A stretch of 64,000 bases of DNA from Lucinisca nassula (lineage: Eukaryota > Mollusca > Bivalvia > Lucinida > Lucinidae), in NCBI GenBank assembly GCA_963580285.1, contig OY757011.1, positions 1,888,501-1,952,500 of the forward strand, given 5' to 3'. This document shows positions 54,307-64,000 of the stretch, one piece after another. The notes below the pieces were generated by a model. The model did no database searches. It was not told the origin of the DNA and saw only the letters and a list, made by a program, of their open reading frames with translations. The first letter of the stretch is position 1, and each line of letters opens with the position of its first letter. The position numbers and the translations under genes are program-made.

Positions 54307-54917
54307 ATGAATCCTGATGGGTCATTTCTTGGGTTCCGTCATCCGTAGTCTAGCTGGTGGTTCTCTTCGCTTCTGGTGTATGATAGTTGATGAATGTTTT
54401 GGTGCTTTAGCTTCTGGTCGTTCCGGTGCCTTTATGACATTAGCGATTTTATGCGTTTGCATGTCTTTGTGTTGTTGATCCGCGTTAACCTTTAGCCGTC
54501 ATTTCAATTTCTGTTCTTTTGATCGTTTGAGGAGGCTGTGTCTTTAATTATGGTTTTTACTGTGCAGCGTTTCGTACTATTTTACCTGCGTGCAATCAGT
54601 ATTTAAAAGGTTGTGTTTGACTGTGTTTTTATATCCGAAAGGAAAGTCATCTGTTGAAGCACAGTGAAAAATTCTACGGCTCTTACTTCATGCATTGCGA
54701 CTAAGGTAGTGGAGATATATGACAGAAGTACTATAACCTACTCAAAGATTTCTGTGCATATAGATGACGGTTCCTTTTACCAGATTTTAAATATATTTAA
54801 GGAAGCGTCTGAATTCTAGAAAGCAATTAGTACGTTCCGAAAGGGAAACTAGAATTGATTGGATGTCTGGGCCATACTAGCTAGTTTCGACTTAACAGGC
54901 ATCTCGGAGTCACATTC
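54307..54917. other. Unassigned stretch
   Basis: No gene or repeat recognised beyond GT-rich composition. Confidence 0.45.
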
Positions 54918-54918
54918 A

Positions 54919-55181
54919 CATTACGATAACTCACCCGTGCGACATAGTGCATTTTTCACAACTCTAAAATGGCTACTTTTTTATGAAAATCCTTGATATT
55001 ATTGTAATAAATGTTCAAAACATAGGTTGAGGGAGCTCCTTAGAACCGCCTCACCGAGGCGGTCTTAACGAGTACCCACAACTTATGTCTTGGAGCAGAA
55101 ATAAGAAAAAAATTGTATATCTCCGTAAACCCCAGTTTTCTCTATATAAAATTGGGTTTAGGGGGCCTTGTTCACGTGATG
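54919..55181 (-). mobile_element. HP-B hairpin MITE
   Basis: CATTACGATAACTCACCCGTG, core GAACCGCCTCA / CGAGGCGGTC, end GGCCTTGTTCACGTGATG with a small deletion of the TTTCACGGA block. Confidence 0.88.
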
Positions 55182-55972
55182 AGTACAACGTCGAATCAAT
55201 ATGTAATATTTCGCTTGAGCATGTTACGTTTTCATAAGCCAGTATAGCATTTTACGACCTGTGTTCAATGCGAACATTATCAGGAGCATCAGGACGGCAG
55301 AAATGGCAGTCTTTCGGCGAAAACTGAGTTTGCCAAATTAGGGATTGGCGCAAAGCAAATATGTACAGCAAGAGAAAGTATGTCTATAAACCCAAATGGG
55401 GAGAATTTGATTCACAACAGGAAATGCATAACGTAACGTTAGAAACGAAAGAGCGGATAGCATATAGAAATAATAAACATGAAGACGATACTGTTAAAAA
55501 TCACACCGAAAACAAGAAATGAAAAAATGTCCGCTTGAAACAGATGTGCTTTGCTTTGTGTAGCAGTCTATGAATACGATATCTCAACATTAGCATTGTC
55601 TTTGCGTAAAGATGCTATTAAACTGTCTAATAGCAATTTCCGATTGCTATTTGCGCCAGACAGTCTTGTCTTAGAAATGTAATCGCCATCCTGTAAATGG
55701 TTTACTAAATGAAACAACCACGGACAGAGATTTGTGTTAGATTAGAATAATCAATAATGATAGACTACAGTCTATGTGAAGAATAAGTGTCACAGCAACA
55801 TAGTCCCCAGCAAGAACACTGAAGAACAATGATGATGATTTCGAGTTTAACGACGCGCCAACCCTCTTTGTGGGTCATAAGCGTCACACTGAAGTACAAG
55901 AGATAGGACGAATAAATACCGAAGTTAAACATCTGGACTGGATAGCGGATCTGTATGTCTCTTGCTGTCTTT
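55182..55972. other. Mostly unassigned
   Basis: Only GAGTTTAACGACGCGCCAACC (about 55846) resembles an inverted SINE tail. No gene recognised. Confidence 0.45.
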
Positions 55973-56249
55973 CATTACGAAAACACACCTATATAAATGC
56001 ATTGTTACCTTTACCGCAACAAAAACGAATTTTTAAGATAAAAATTGTTGTATTTTTCTTATTTCTGTTCAAAATATAGATTGTGAGTACTCGTAAGAAA
56101 CCGCCCCATCGAGGCGTTTCTAACGAGTACCCACAATCTATATTTTAGAACAGAAAGAAGAAAATTAAAGTTTACCCCTGTAAACCCCAGTTTGTGTATA
56201 TAAAATGGGTTAAAGGGGGTGGAAATTATATAGGCGTGTTTTCGTGATG
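55973..56249 (-). mobile_element. HP-A hairpin MITE
   Basis: CATTACGAAAACACACCTATA, core GAAACCGCCCCATCGAGGCG, end TATAGGCGTGTTTTCGTGATG. Confidence 0.9.
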
Positions 56250-56604
56250 TACGATTTCTGGTTTCGAAAAGAGGTAGGCCAGTGATCGTCTGGTATGTTA
56301 AGTGTACTCGGCTTTTCTCCGCCACACGCCACAATAAGGCAGTACCCATACCCTCGAGAACGCATCAACAACAATACACTTGAATACATTTGGGTTTCAA
56401 CTAAAATAATGTAAGCAATTTCGCCCAGGCTATGTACCACTATAATAATTAATGCATGTGGTTACAAACGATTTGCTTGTTTCTAGACCATTTCAATTCA
56501 AAAGGTTTATTATGACCAAGTAAATATGAATTTCAAACAATCATAGGAAAAAGATAATTTTCTGATCGATTTTTGAAATAATCATGCGATACATACGTAC
56601 GGGA

Positions 56605-56818
56605 CTGTGTCTGGTGGGTAAGAACACTGAATCACAATCATGAGGTCTCTCATCCCTGTGATTGGAGACTCGCTTGGGCCACATGTGATACGCAAAGTTC
56701 TGCAATGGAAGATCAGGTGGGTTTTCTCCGAGTACACCGGTTTTCGCCAAGCTTTGATTACAGATCGGCTCGAAATAATTGAAATAATCTTGAAAGAGGC
56801 GTACAAACAAAACCAAAT
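56605..56818 (+). mobile_element. T3 SINE, 5' end decayed
   Basis: GGTGGGTAAGAACACTGAATC, GAGACTCGCTTGGGCCAC, TTTTCTCCGAGTACACCGG, TCGGCTCGAAATAATTG and ATCTTGAAAGAGGCG match T3; the tail is CAAACAAAACC. Confidence 0.7.
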
Positions 56819-56822
56819 GCCA

Positions 56823-57061
56823 TACAAACACACGGGCTATCAAATACAGTGTAACCTTTATCGCCGAAAATATGAACATTTTAAGATGAAAAATTGTGAT
56901 ATGTTTCTTATTTCTGCTCAAAATATAGATTGTCGGTACTCTATAGAACCGTCCCATCGGGCAGAAATAAGAAAGATAAGGTTTACCCCTCTAAACCCCA
57001 GTTTTGCTAAATAAAAGTGGGGTTCAAGGGGTCAAAGTTATATAGGCGTGTTTTCGTGATG
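56823..57061 (-). mobile_element. HP-A MITE with collapsed core
   Basis: The left HP-A half is present; the right palindrome arm is deleted (GAACCGTCCCATCGGGCAGAAATAAG). The right end TATAGGCGTGTTTTCGTGATG is intact. Confidence 0.82.
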
Positions 57062-57131
57062 TAATGTAGATATGTGGTGACAGTTTGTATGCTTGGTGGT
57101 TGACCCAATCACGGTTAACGTCTTTGTTAAC

Positions 57132-57402
57132 CATTACGAAAATACGCTATATAAAAGCATTGTAAACTTTACCACCGAAAAAAGAAAATATTAAAATTGT
57201 GATATTTTTCTTATTTCTGCTCAAAATATAGATTATGGGAACTCGTTAAAACCGCCTCGTCGAGGCGGTTCTAACGAGTACCAATATTCTATGTTTTTGA
57301 GCAGAAATAAGAAAAATAATGTATATCCCTGAAAACCCCAGTTTTACTGTATAAAAGTGGGGTTCAAGGGGGTCAAAATTATATAGGCGTGTTTTCGCGA
57401 TG
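57132..57402 (-). mobile_element. HP-A hairpin MITE
   Basis: CCATTACGAAAATACGCTATA, core AAACCGCCTCGTCGAGGCGG, end TATAGGCGTGTTTTCGCGATG. Second HP-A in a row with the same orientation. Confidence 0.9.
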
Positions 57403-57569
57403 CTCTTTAGTTACACATCGGTGGGATCAGACTCTATGATATCCCCGACATAGATACATGTATTTGATTGGTTGGGGCTGGACATTTGTCTTTTTTTTTT
57501 TTTTTTTTGTTCTTCTTTTGTTTACCGACGTTCAAGTGGTGGTCTTATTGCTTGCGCCCCAGGTGTCTC

Positions 57570-57752
57570 AAAATAGAAGTGAAGGCAATGATCAGAAATC
57601 GATACAATTAACCCACAGCTCCCATCAGAGACACCACAGGGAAAGAAACACTTTCCCACAAAATGACCAATTGGCTGTCCAAAACAAAACAATATAAGCG
57701 ATACACACACCCAAAGACGAGCCATAACAAAAATAAACCGCGACAGAAAAAC
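57570..57752 (-). repeat. S-family copy with internal deletion
   Basis: CAAAATAGAAGTGAAGGC to AAATAAACCGCGACAG; about 60 bp between GAAAGAAACA and CTTTCCCAC are missing. GTGTCTCA / GTGTCTTA flanks may be a target duplication. Confidence 0.78.
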
Positions 57753-58005
57753 AAAGTGTCTTAACGCGTTGTAACTGTCGATTCCTAATTCTTGTTCCAA
57801 CGCAGTCTCGCCGTTGATTCCAATAATACATGTACACTGATGAAGTAGACCTCCTTGCGATCCAAACAGCCGACTTAAATGTGTAAACCGCAGCAGAAGA
57901 TGAAGGTTTGGGCCTCGTAAAACGGGCTTTTAACCCCCCGCCGGAAATTATTACTTGTCGTCACGAGGCGGTAATTTTCGTTGCGGTTTTATTTCATTAT
58001 TATCA

Positions 58006-58366
58006 TATGACGTCGCGTCTGAGAGTGTAATAACGCCATGTAATATTTTCGATAATCCACTAGTGGATTAAATATGCAAATTAGCTAGATACGTCCCGTA
58101 ACGTTACATGTACGGCGTCCTTAACGACGTCGCGTTTACAGATGGCGGAATGTTGACATTTTTGTAAATAATCATGAATAAAATGCGTTTTAAATGTCAT
58201 ATGATAAATAGCATCTTGCATTCGTGCTCATGCATTATTGAATTTATTAAACGAGTTGAGGAAAAGGGATAAAATGCTCCGCTAAAGCCTCGCATTTTAT
58301 CCCTTTTTCTCAACGAGTTTAATAAATTCAATAATACATGAGCACTCATGTAAGATCCTCTATTTA
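58006..58366 (+). mobile_element. H palindromic element, copy 3
   Basis: CATATGACGTCGCGTCTGAG start, stem AAAGGGATAAAATGC / GCATTTTATCCCTTT at 58263-58306, end GTAAGATCCTCTATTTA. Confidence 0.85.
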
Positions 58367-58602
58367 ATGTTCGGTTGTTTTATGTTCTTTGATGTTTTAT
58401 TTTCAAATTACTTAGTTAAGGAAATGTAGCTGAGCTGCAACTTGTTTTGGTAAGAGCTGCTAACTCTGCTGGTCGCTTGTATTTTTTGATAAGATGTGTT
58501 CGTCCGTCTGTCCATTTCATGTTTGGGATTGGGTTTGGGTTCTGATTCGATCAGGTTTTGAAGTAACTTTAATCTGGGACTAGTTGGTCAAGGCATAGAT
58601 GA

Positions 58603-58838
58603 GCCCCGCCAAGCGAATTTGTGTCTTCGAGCATTCCGTCATGACAAATTTTAACTGCGCATGCCCAGCCTTTCAGAGGGGCCAGGGATATGGCTTTCTG
58701 TCTCAAGGTTCCTCTTGATTCACTGCTTGTATGAGCGAGCAGCGAAGGTTCTGGTGAGACTGCGCGGATGCGCAGGCTCGCCTGAACCTTCGCTGCTCGC
58801 ATAGGCGATAAGTACCAAAATCGCTTGACGGGGCCCAG
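58603..58838. mobile_element. G: short element with inverted ends and strong central hairpin
   Basis: GCCCCGCCAAGCGAATTT and the inverse AATCGCTTGACGGGGCC are the ends. Inside, GCGAGCAGCGAAGGTTC and GAACCTTCGCTGCTCGC (about 58736-58800) form a 17-bp perfect stem around TGCGC/GCGCA. Confidence 0.7.
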
Positions 58839-59040
58839 ATAGCGTAACGAACAAGTTAGTGGTCAACATTTTCCTGCACAGATATTTTGATGAAAAGTGT
58901 GAGAAGCTTTTGTATTGGCAACAGCTAATCATATTTGTTTTCATCAAAATATATAACCAAGTACCACTTGCCCTATTTAATGTTTGTAGCTGTAACGATA
59001 CGTTAGTTTTGAACAATTTGGTCAAGATTTGTGATATCAG

Positions 59041-59552
59041 TTCCATTAAGAAAACACGCCTATACAAATATATTGTTACCTTTATCGCCAAAAAAAAAAA
59101 AATGAAATTTGAAGATGGAAAATTGTGATATTTACCTTATTAGAGCAGAAATAAGGTTTACCCCTGCAAAGTAGAAGTAAAACAAATATCAGGAATCGAT
59201 ACGATTAACTTACTCCACCCATCAAATACACCAAAGGAAAAGAAACACCAAAATGAAGCTACCAGACCATAATGGATACCTAAACAAAGGAAGGCCATAA
59301 GGACAGTTACTTTCCCACAAAATGGCCAAATGGCCATCCAAAATAAAAAGACACAAGTGATAAACACAGTAAGTAACAAGCAACAACATAAATAAACCGC
59401 CACAGAAGAACCGCCTTGGAACGGGCAGTGGGAAGAATTCCACTAGTGGCTTAAATCGATTTTACATGGACATTACCCCTGCAAACCCCAGTTTTACTAT
59501 ATAAAATTGGGGTTCGACGGGGTCAAAATTATATAGGTGTGTTTACTTGATG
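59041..59552 (-). mobile_element. HP-A MITE split by an S copy
   Basis: The left piece ATTAAGAAAACACGCCTATAC...GCAGAAATAAGG (palindrome lost) and right piece CCCCAGTTTTACTATATA...TATAGGTGTGTTTACTTGATG flank S. Confidence 0.82.
59171..59472 (-). repeat. S-family copy with 13-bp target duplication
   Basis: TTACCCCTGCAAA at 59158-59170 and 59473-59485 flanks the S copy exactly. Its 3' end is GTTTTACTTCTAC and its 5' truncation is at TGTCCATGTAAAATCG. This fixes the S boundaries and shows insertion by target-primed copying. Confidence 0.92.
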
Positions 59553-59715
59553 GGCCAATGTATGGGGAAGACACTATCCTTTTTAGCTTTCCGCGTGTGA
59601 TATTATCATTACGGTTTAGTTATTTCACGTTCGTAATTTTTTCTCTTTGGCCTCTCTGATGTGGGAGGTTTGGGGTAATTGTATCAATTCCTGATCATTG
59701 CCTGCACTTCTGTTT
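59553..59715 (+). repeat. S-family copy, 5'-truncated
   Basis: CCAATGTATGGGGAAGACAC through CCTCTCTGATGTGGGAGG to CCTGCACTTCTGTTTGG; diverged. Confidence 0.75.
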
Positions 59716-59742
59716 GGTGCTTTTTACTTCTTTGTTTTCAAG

Positions 59743-59769
59743 GTTAGGGTTAGGGTTAGAGGTTAGGGT
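59743..59769. repeat. Short TTAGGG-like stretch
   Basis: GGTTAGGGTTAGGGTTAGAGG then TTAGGG: four telomere-type units between two S copies. Too short to indicate a telomere. Confidence 0.7.
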
Positions 59770-60002
59770 CGCGATTTATTTTGTTATAGTTTGTCTTTGA
59801 GTGTTTGTGTCGCTTATACTGTTTAGCTTTGGATAACAATTGGCCATTTTTGGGGGAAAGTAACTGCCCTTTTGGCTTTCCGCTGTTGATATTTCCATTA
59901 GGGTCTGTTGTTTCATGTTGGTGTTTGTTTTCCTTTGGTGTCTCTGATAGGAGCTGGGAGTTAATTGTATCGATTCCTGATCATTGCCTCCACTTCTATT
60001 TC
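59770..60002 (+). repeat. S-family copy, 5'-truncated
   Basis: CGCGATTTATTTTGTTATAG to CCTCCACTTCTATTTC; its frame is broken near TTTGAGTG. Confidence 0.83.
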
Positions 60003-60060
60003 AAAGCTGTGTTGTGATTTTACAGATAGTTTGAATTGCTCTATGCCTCGTTAAAATGTA

Positions 60061-60341
60061 GTGTTTCGGTTGTTTAATTTGGGGTTCAACGTCCCCTTTA
60101 ACACTGTGTACGTCATTTTGGAGATGTTGTTTCCAATTTTGTGAGATTTTTACCCAATATTTAGATGAAAGGATATCTCAAGAGGGCTTATAAGCATGGA
60201 CGGTCCGACTCGCACCGCTTTACCTGGGCAAGCTTAGATCCTCTAAGCGGTTTACTAGTACTCGTGTGCGGTCGGTTTCAGCTCTGCGTGGAAGCATCAT
60301 GCAGCCCATCTATTTCTGCAAGCCCCGATGGACGGGCGCAG
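60061..60341 (-). mobile_element. V-family SINE
   Basis: Reverse copy from the GGGGACGTTGAACCCC tail side to CCCCGATGGACGGGCG. Perfect CGTTAAAATGTA duplication at 60049-60060 and 60342-60353. Internal deletion near AAGAGGGCTTATAAGC. Confidence 0.9.
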
Positions 60342-60715
60342 CGTTAAAATGTATAAGTTATTTTATCCTTCCTTCTGTTCCGTTGGTAGATTATGTATTT
60401 TTAATGTCATTTACCTTTGCCGATTTCCTGCATTTCCATTTGTTAATTATATAAGGATTCAAGTAACAATATTATTGTCTATACAACGGAGATTACCCTT
60501 GAGAGACAATAACTGCCACATGTGGAGCCACGAGGCATATCAATATAGCTTTGCCTCAGAACAACGTCAGACTATATTTCTCACTTTGTTGTAGGAGCGA
60601 TGAACATGTAACATGACGCTCCATAGGGATGAACAAACCGTCTGTTTTTTATAAACGAGCACAGACAATATTTCCAGAGCGATAACCATTAACATAATGG
60701 ATTATAGATTGAATT

Positions 60716-60932
60716 ACCATTACGAAAATACATTGTAAACGTCGCCACGAAAAAAAACGACAATTTTAAGATAAAAAATTGTGATATTTTTATCATTTCT
60801 GCTCAAAATATAGATTTTGGGCACTCGTAAGAACCGCCTAATCGAGGCGGTTCTAACGAGTACCCCCAATATATATTTTTCAATGAGACGGTTCTAAAGA
60901 GTAACTACAGTCCATGTCCTGTGTCAGAAATC
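60716..60932 (-). repeat. HP-A MITE, right part replaced by a second core piece
   Basis: The left half and full core (GAACCGCCTAATCGAGGCGGTTC) are followed by CAATGAGACGGTTCTAAAGAG, a second, HP-B-like half-core. The right terminal repeat is missing. Confidence 0.75.
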
Positions 60933-61495
60933 AGTCTTCTATAAGGCGTGGGTTTTTTATCAGTTACCCACTATATTAATTGCATTGCAGCACATTGACC
61001 TGATAAAGATATGCTATCTCAGGACAAGTGAGCTTTATCAGGTCAACGTGACATTGCACTTTTAAGAATGAACCGGGCTACTAGAAAAAATGGAAACATT
61101 GTTATTATTATTGGACAAAATGGAAAATTACTTGAAAAAAAGTGATAGGAAAAATATGGTCAGCTGATACAAAATATATCGACCTTCGGAATGTTCCGAC
61201 GCACTGAGGACCATCGATAACTGATCGTAAATAGCTAATTTTAAGAGGGTACAAGGGAGTTAACTGATAAATAGAATACCGAATTCCTGTCATTTGATAT
61301 CAAGTTTATATATCTATCTATCTATCTTCTATCTTCTTATACTGAGTCAGTCATATTTGGCCATTACCTCAGTTGGGTGGGTGGCTAAATTTAGAATTTA
61401 GCACACAAAAAAAAATCATCTCTGGATGAGTCCTTAAAACTATTTACAATCCAAGCACAGAGGTATCCTAAAACGCATACCTCTGAGTCTCAATC

Positions 61496-61943
61496 TTATA
61501 CTGTGCGGGCTTTGAACTCCTCTGCTTTCTTGGCATTCACCGCAGAAGATGGAAGACTATTCAACTGAGGAATAGTTCTAGGGAAGAAAGAGTTTTTCAG
61601 GGCATCACTATAGGACTGGTACCTACGATACTGTGTGTCCGCTCCGGGGAACGGGAGGTCTGTGGTTCGATCCCGGGCCGCGACATACCAAAGTCGTTAA
61701 AAATGGTACTAGCTGCTCCTCGCTTGGCACTCAGGTTTACGGGGAAGAGCTAGGACTGGTCGATCCAGTGTCAGGATAATGTGACTGGGTGTGGTATCAT
61801 GTAATGTGTCTGGGACATGATACTTCAGTGAGGCAGCACTATAAACGTGAGCATTGAGCTCCCTGTCGCAACCAGACACCGTCGTGATATGACTGAAAAA
61901 TTGTTGAAAGCGACGTTAAACCCGAATTCACACACACACACAC

Positions 61944-62032
<89 letters not shown>

Positions 62033-63462
62033 CGATACTGTGAGTTATTTGCTCTTGATGCCCTTGTCCGGGTTGACACTGTTGCAGGGGTCAAATACCT
62101 ATCCTTGTTAATTGATACTGTACAAGAATGTATCTTGTAGAAGAAGGTTAAGGAGGACTGCTCACGACGGGTCTCCAGGGATGGCCACTCTAGTTCATCA
62201 AGCATGTCACCGACGCTACTTCTATTTCGCCATCGTCTGCAGGTCCATCGAGCAGCTGTCCTCTGCACCTTCTCCACCTGCTGAATCTGAGTTTTAACAT
62301 ATGGATGCCAAATGGGTGATGCATATTCAAGCTGAGGGCGAACCAATGTTTTATATGCAACATCCTTTGTCTGCCGAGGTGCAAAAGCCAAATTACGTCT
62401 AAGGAATCCTAAGGTCCTAGTTGCTTTAGATGTTATTTCAGAGATATGTTGACCCCAATCGAGATCGTCAGTGATGGTGATACAAAGATATTTGGCGGAA
62501 TGAACTTGCTCCAAAGTTTGCTGGTGTAGTGTGTAATCATGGTTAATTTGCTTGTCCTGAAGGTGTCGTGACACCCTCATTGAATTGCATTTGGCTACAT
62601 TGAACTTCATCTGCCAATCTGCTTCCCATTGTGCAAGTCGATCCAGGTCATCTTGTAAAATGCGACAGTCAGAAGAAGAATATATGTCCCTATACAGGAC
62701 ACAATCATCAGCAAACAAACGGACAGATGACCTGATGTTATCAGGGAGATCATTGATGAATATCAAAAAGAGGACCGGTCCAAGGACCGAACCTTGTGGG
62801 ACACCAGATAGAACAGGGGCTGGATCAGACGCTTGGCCATCAAGTACAACTTGTTGAGAGCGCCCGGAGAGCCATGAGCTAATCCAATTATGTGTGGATC
62901 CTCTTATCCCATAGTAGTCCAATTTGCACAATAGCCTTCTGTGAGGTACCTTGTCAAAAGCCTTGGCGAAATCCATGATGATCAAGTCAGTCTGTTTGTG
63001 GCCACAATTTATGGCCCCATCCAGATTACTCACAATGTCATGGAAGAATTGAACTAGTTGAGTTTCGCAAGACCTTTGACTTCGGAAACCATGTTGACAG
63101 TCAGCAAGAATGCTCTCAAAGGCTATGTGTTTGTTAATGCTACTGACTAATATATGCTCCAGGGTTTTGCAACAGATGCATGTTAGCGACACTGGTCTAT
63201 AATTTGCTGCATCATATTTTTCACCTTTTTTATAGACCGGGGTAACATTGGCTTGTCGCCAATGATCTGGTACAGTGCCCTGGGCAAGTGATTCATTGAA
63301 AATAAAGGCCAGCACAGGTGAAATTTCAGCACTACATTCCTTAAGGACCCTGGCATTCAGGTCATCTGGCCCAGATGCCTTATGTATTTTGAGCTTACCC
63401 AACAGTTTAGCGACCCCCTTAGGGTCAACTGTTATGCCCCCCATAGTAGGGAACGTACTATC
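61496..63462 (-). pseudogene. LINE reverse transcriptase, truncated and SINE-interrupted
   Basis: The frame 63462-62030 encodes a non-LTR RT with K-A-S-G-P-D, a D in LIIMDFAKAFD, SGVPQGSVLGP and the catalytic FADD. A thumb and C-terminal region with ASPIWHPY and RRWRNRS follow. The T1 SINE then adds about 40 Cys-Val pairs from its GT tail and antisense SINE residues. Beyond the SINE (61635-61496) the original frame continues with a conserved C-terminal segment (FFPRTIPQLNSLP) to a TAA at 61496-61498. The first 28 or so residues of the longest frame come from the flanking C element. It resembles the CR1/L2/Jockey group; the clade is not settled. Confidence 0.88.
61636..62027 (+). mobile_element. 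T1 SINE nested in the LINE
   Basis: T1 truncated by about 24 bp at its 5' end (starts TGTCCGCTCCGGGG, so the A box is lost), with tail GACGTTAAACCCGAATTC and about 50 CA units. Perfect 15-bp ACCTACGATACTGTG duplication at 61621-61635 and 62028-62042. Confidence 0.95.
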
Positions 63463-63591
63463 ATGCTCGGCTTCGAGAACGCATGTAGAATCGCTCGGCA
63501 AGCCTCGCGATTCTACAAGCGTTCTCGAAGCCTTGCCTGATAAACTTGATATCATAAGACACTCACCAGGTATTCTCTATATAGAGGTGTT

Positions 63592-64000
63592 TAATATACG
63601 GGCGTATTGACATGGTGTTATCTTAAACGCCTCAAACAGCCTATGATTTGAACAAGGAATGAAAGTTAACATTCATCTCGCGGGTTCATTAAACTAGAGG
63701 TTTTCTTACATGCTTTTCAGTGAAAGCTAGAGATTTATCAGTGAAATATAAATCGATATTTTCACTGTTTCAAACAGTGAAAATACGATTTTTTATTTTT
63801 CACTGTTTGGGACTACTTTTTTCTTCAAATCTAACTCTAATTTCAATTTTATCTTTGTCAGATAACTGAACAATACTGAAATGTGTTCTAATTGACGCAT
63901 AGCCCGTTCATGTGTGACGGGGACGTTACTGACGTCATTTATGACGCTGACGTCACGTCTTTTGTCGCGCGACGTAGACTTGCGAGCAACTTCTTTGGAA
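63592..64000. other. Unassigned edge with short hairpin
   Basis: A hairpin ATTTTCACTGTTT / AAACAGTGAAAAT lies at 63752-63788, with further AACAGTG and CACTGTTT words around it. No gene is recognised. Confidence 0.5.
63930..63955. promoter_or_regulatory. Two CRE-type TGACGTCA sites
   Basis: TGACGTCA at 63930-63937 and 63948-63955, 18 bp start to start, with further GACGT words nearby and a CGCGCGACG motif after. A CREB/ATF-like promoter is possible but no transcript is visible. Confidence 0.35.

Larger units (their letters stand above)
61308..63462 (-). mobile_element. 5'-truncated LINE (non-LTR retrotransposon)
   Basis: Minus-strand LINE 3' part: reverse transcriptase domain to stop codon, about 190 bp of 3' UTR and a tail of ATAG repeats (61308-61330) rather than poly-A. 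The endonuclease half is absent. It carries a nested T1 SINE at 61636-62027. Confidence 0.85.
60972..63591. mobile_element. C palindromic element, copy 2, split by a LINE
   Basis: 60972-61307 (AATTGCATTGCAGCACATTG, GACCTGATAAAG stem, GATATCAAGTTTAT) and 63463-63591 (GCTCGGCTTCGAGAACGC ... GGTATTCTCTATATAGAGG) together equal copy 1 at 43112-43427. Confidence 0.78.

Noticed and set aside
59743..59769. Telomere or fusion point
   Set aside because: Only four TTAGGG-type units between two S copies.
61825..62029. C-terminal Cys-Val domain of the LINE RT
   Set aside because: It is the GT tail and antisense body of an inserted T1 SINE.

Overview
The window looks like animal nuclear DNA, most likely from a mollusc and plausibly a bivalve. 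It is AT-rich with very long CA/GT runs. It carries several tRNA-headed SINEs, hairpin-rich MITEs, a Ty3/Gypsy LTR retrotransposon, a LINE and a trace of a Penelope-type reverse transcriptase. The molluscan assignment is my inference from the style of the SINE tails (GACGTTAAAC followed by AAATC or by CA repeats). I found no convincing host exon, no real tRNA or rRNA gene, and nothing bacterial.

Almost everything I can explain is mobile DNA. I use local family names. HP-A and HP-B are MITEs of about 270 bp that share a central inverted repeat (arms AGAACCGCCTCA / TGAGGCGGTTCT). The S family is a roughly 520-bp retroposon with a fixed 3' end (CACTTCTATTT), variable 5' truncation and at least one clean 13-bp target duplication. 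V is a roughly 300-bp SINE; six of its copies have recognisable target duplications, five of them perfect. T1, T2 and T3 are three tRNA-headed SINEs. PB-M and PB-D are MITEs bounded by TTAA with CCC...GGG ends, hence piggyBac-like. Others are LA, FB, IR, K, H, G, E, C and J.

Layout: 1-9.4 kb is a mosaic of S, HP, T2, T3 and V copies, with one S copy broken by three later insertions. 9.4-10.8 kb shows nothing recognisable. 10.8-21.8 kb is again HP elements, V SINEs, palindromic K, H and IR elements and a cluster of AAACC-type repeats. 22.3-24.1 kb holds a piggyBac-like element split by a T1 SINE, then a 314-bp tandem duplication. 24.8-37.3 kb is S-rich, with a 93-bp tandem array and a decayed Penelope-type RT. 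37.9-38.8 kb is an inverted duplicate of 0.24-0.88 kb. 38.9-40.0 kb is a degenerate array of GATCAGACGC hairpins.

45,046-53,245 is a complete Ty3/Gypsy element on the minus strand. It has two LTRs of 1,029 and 1,025 bp with about four substitutions between them, a 4-bp GTTC duplication, a primer binding site for tRNA-Leu and one unbroken 1,939-residue Gag-Pol frame. The frame ends in four C2H2/C2HC zinc fingers. This is the one apparently intact gene in the window and the most interesting protein. It sits inside an HP-B MITE.

61.3-63.5 kb is a 5'-truncated LINE. It was inserted into a palindromic C element and then itself split by a T1 SINE with a 15-bp target duplication. The last 400 bp contain two CRE-type TGACGTCA sites and a short perfect hairpin, perhaps belonging to something beyond the edge.
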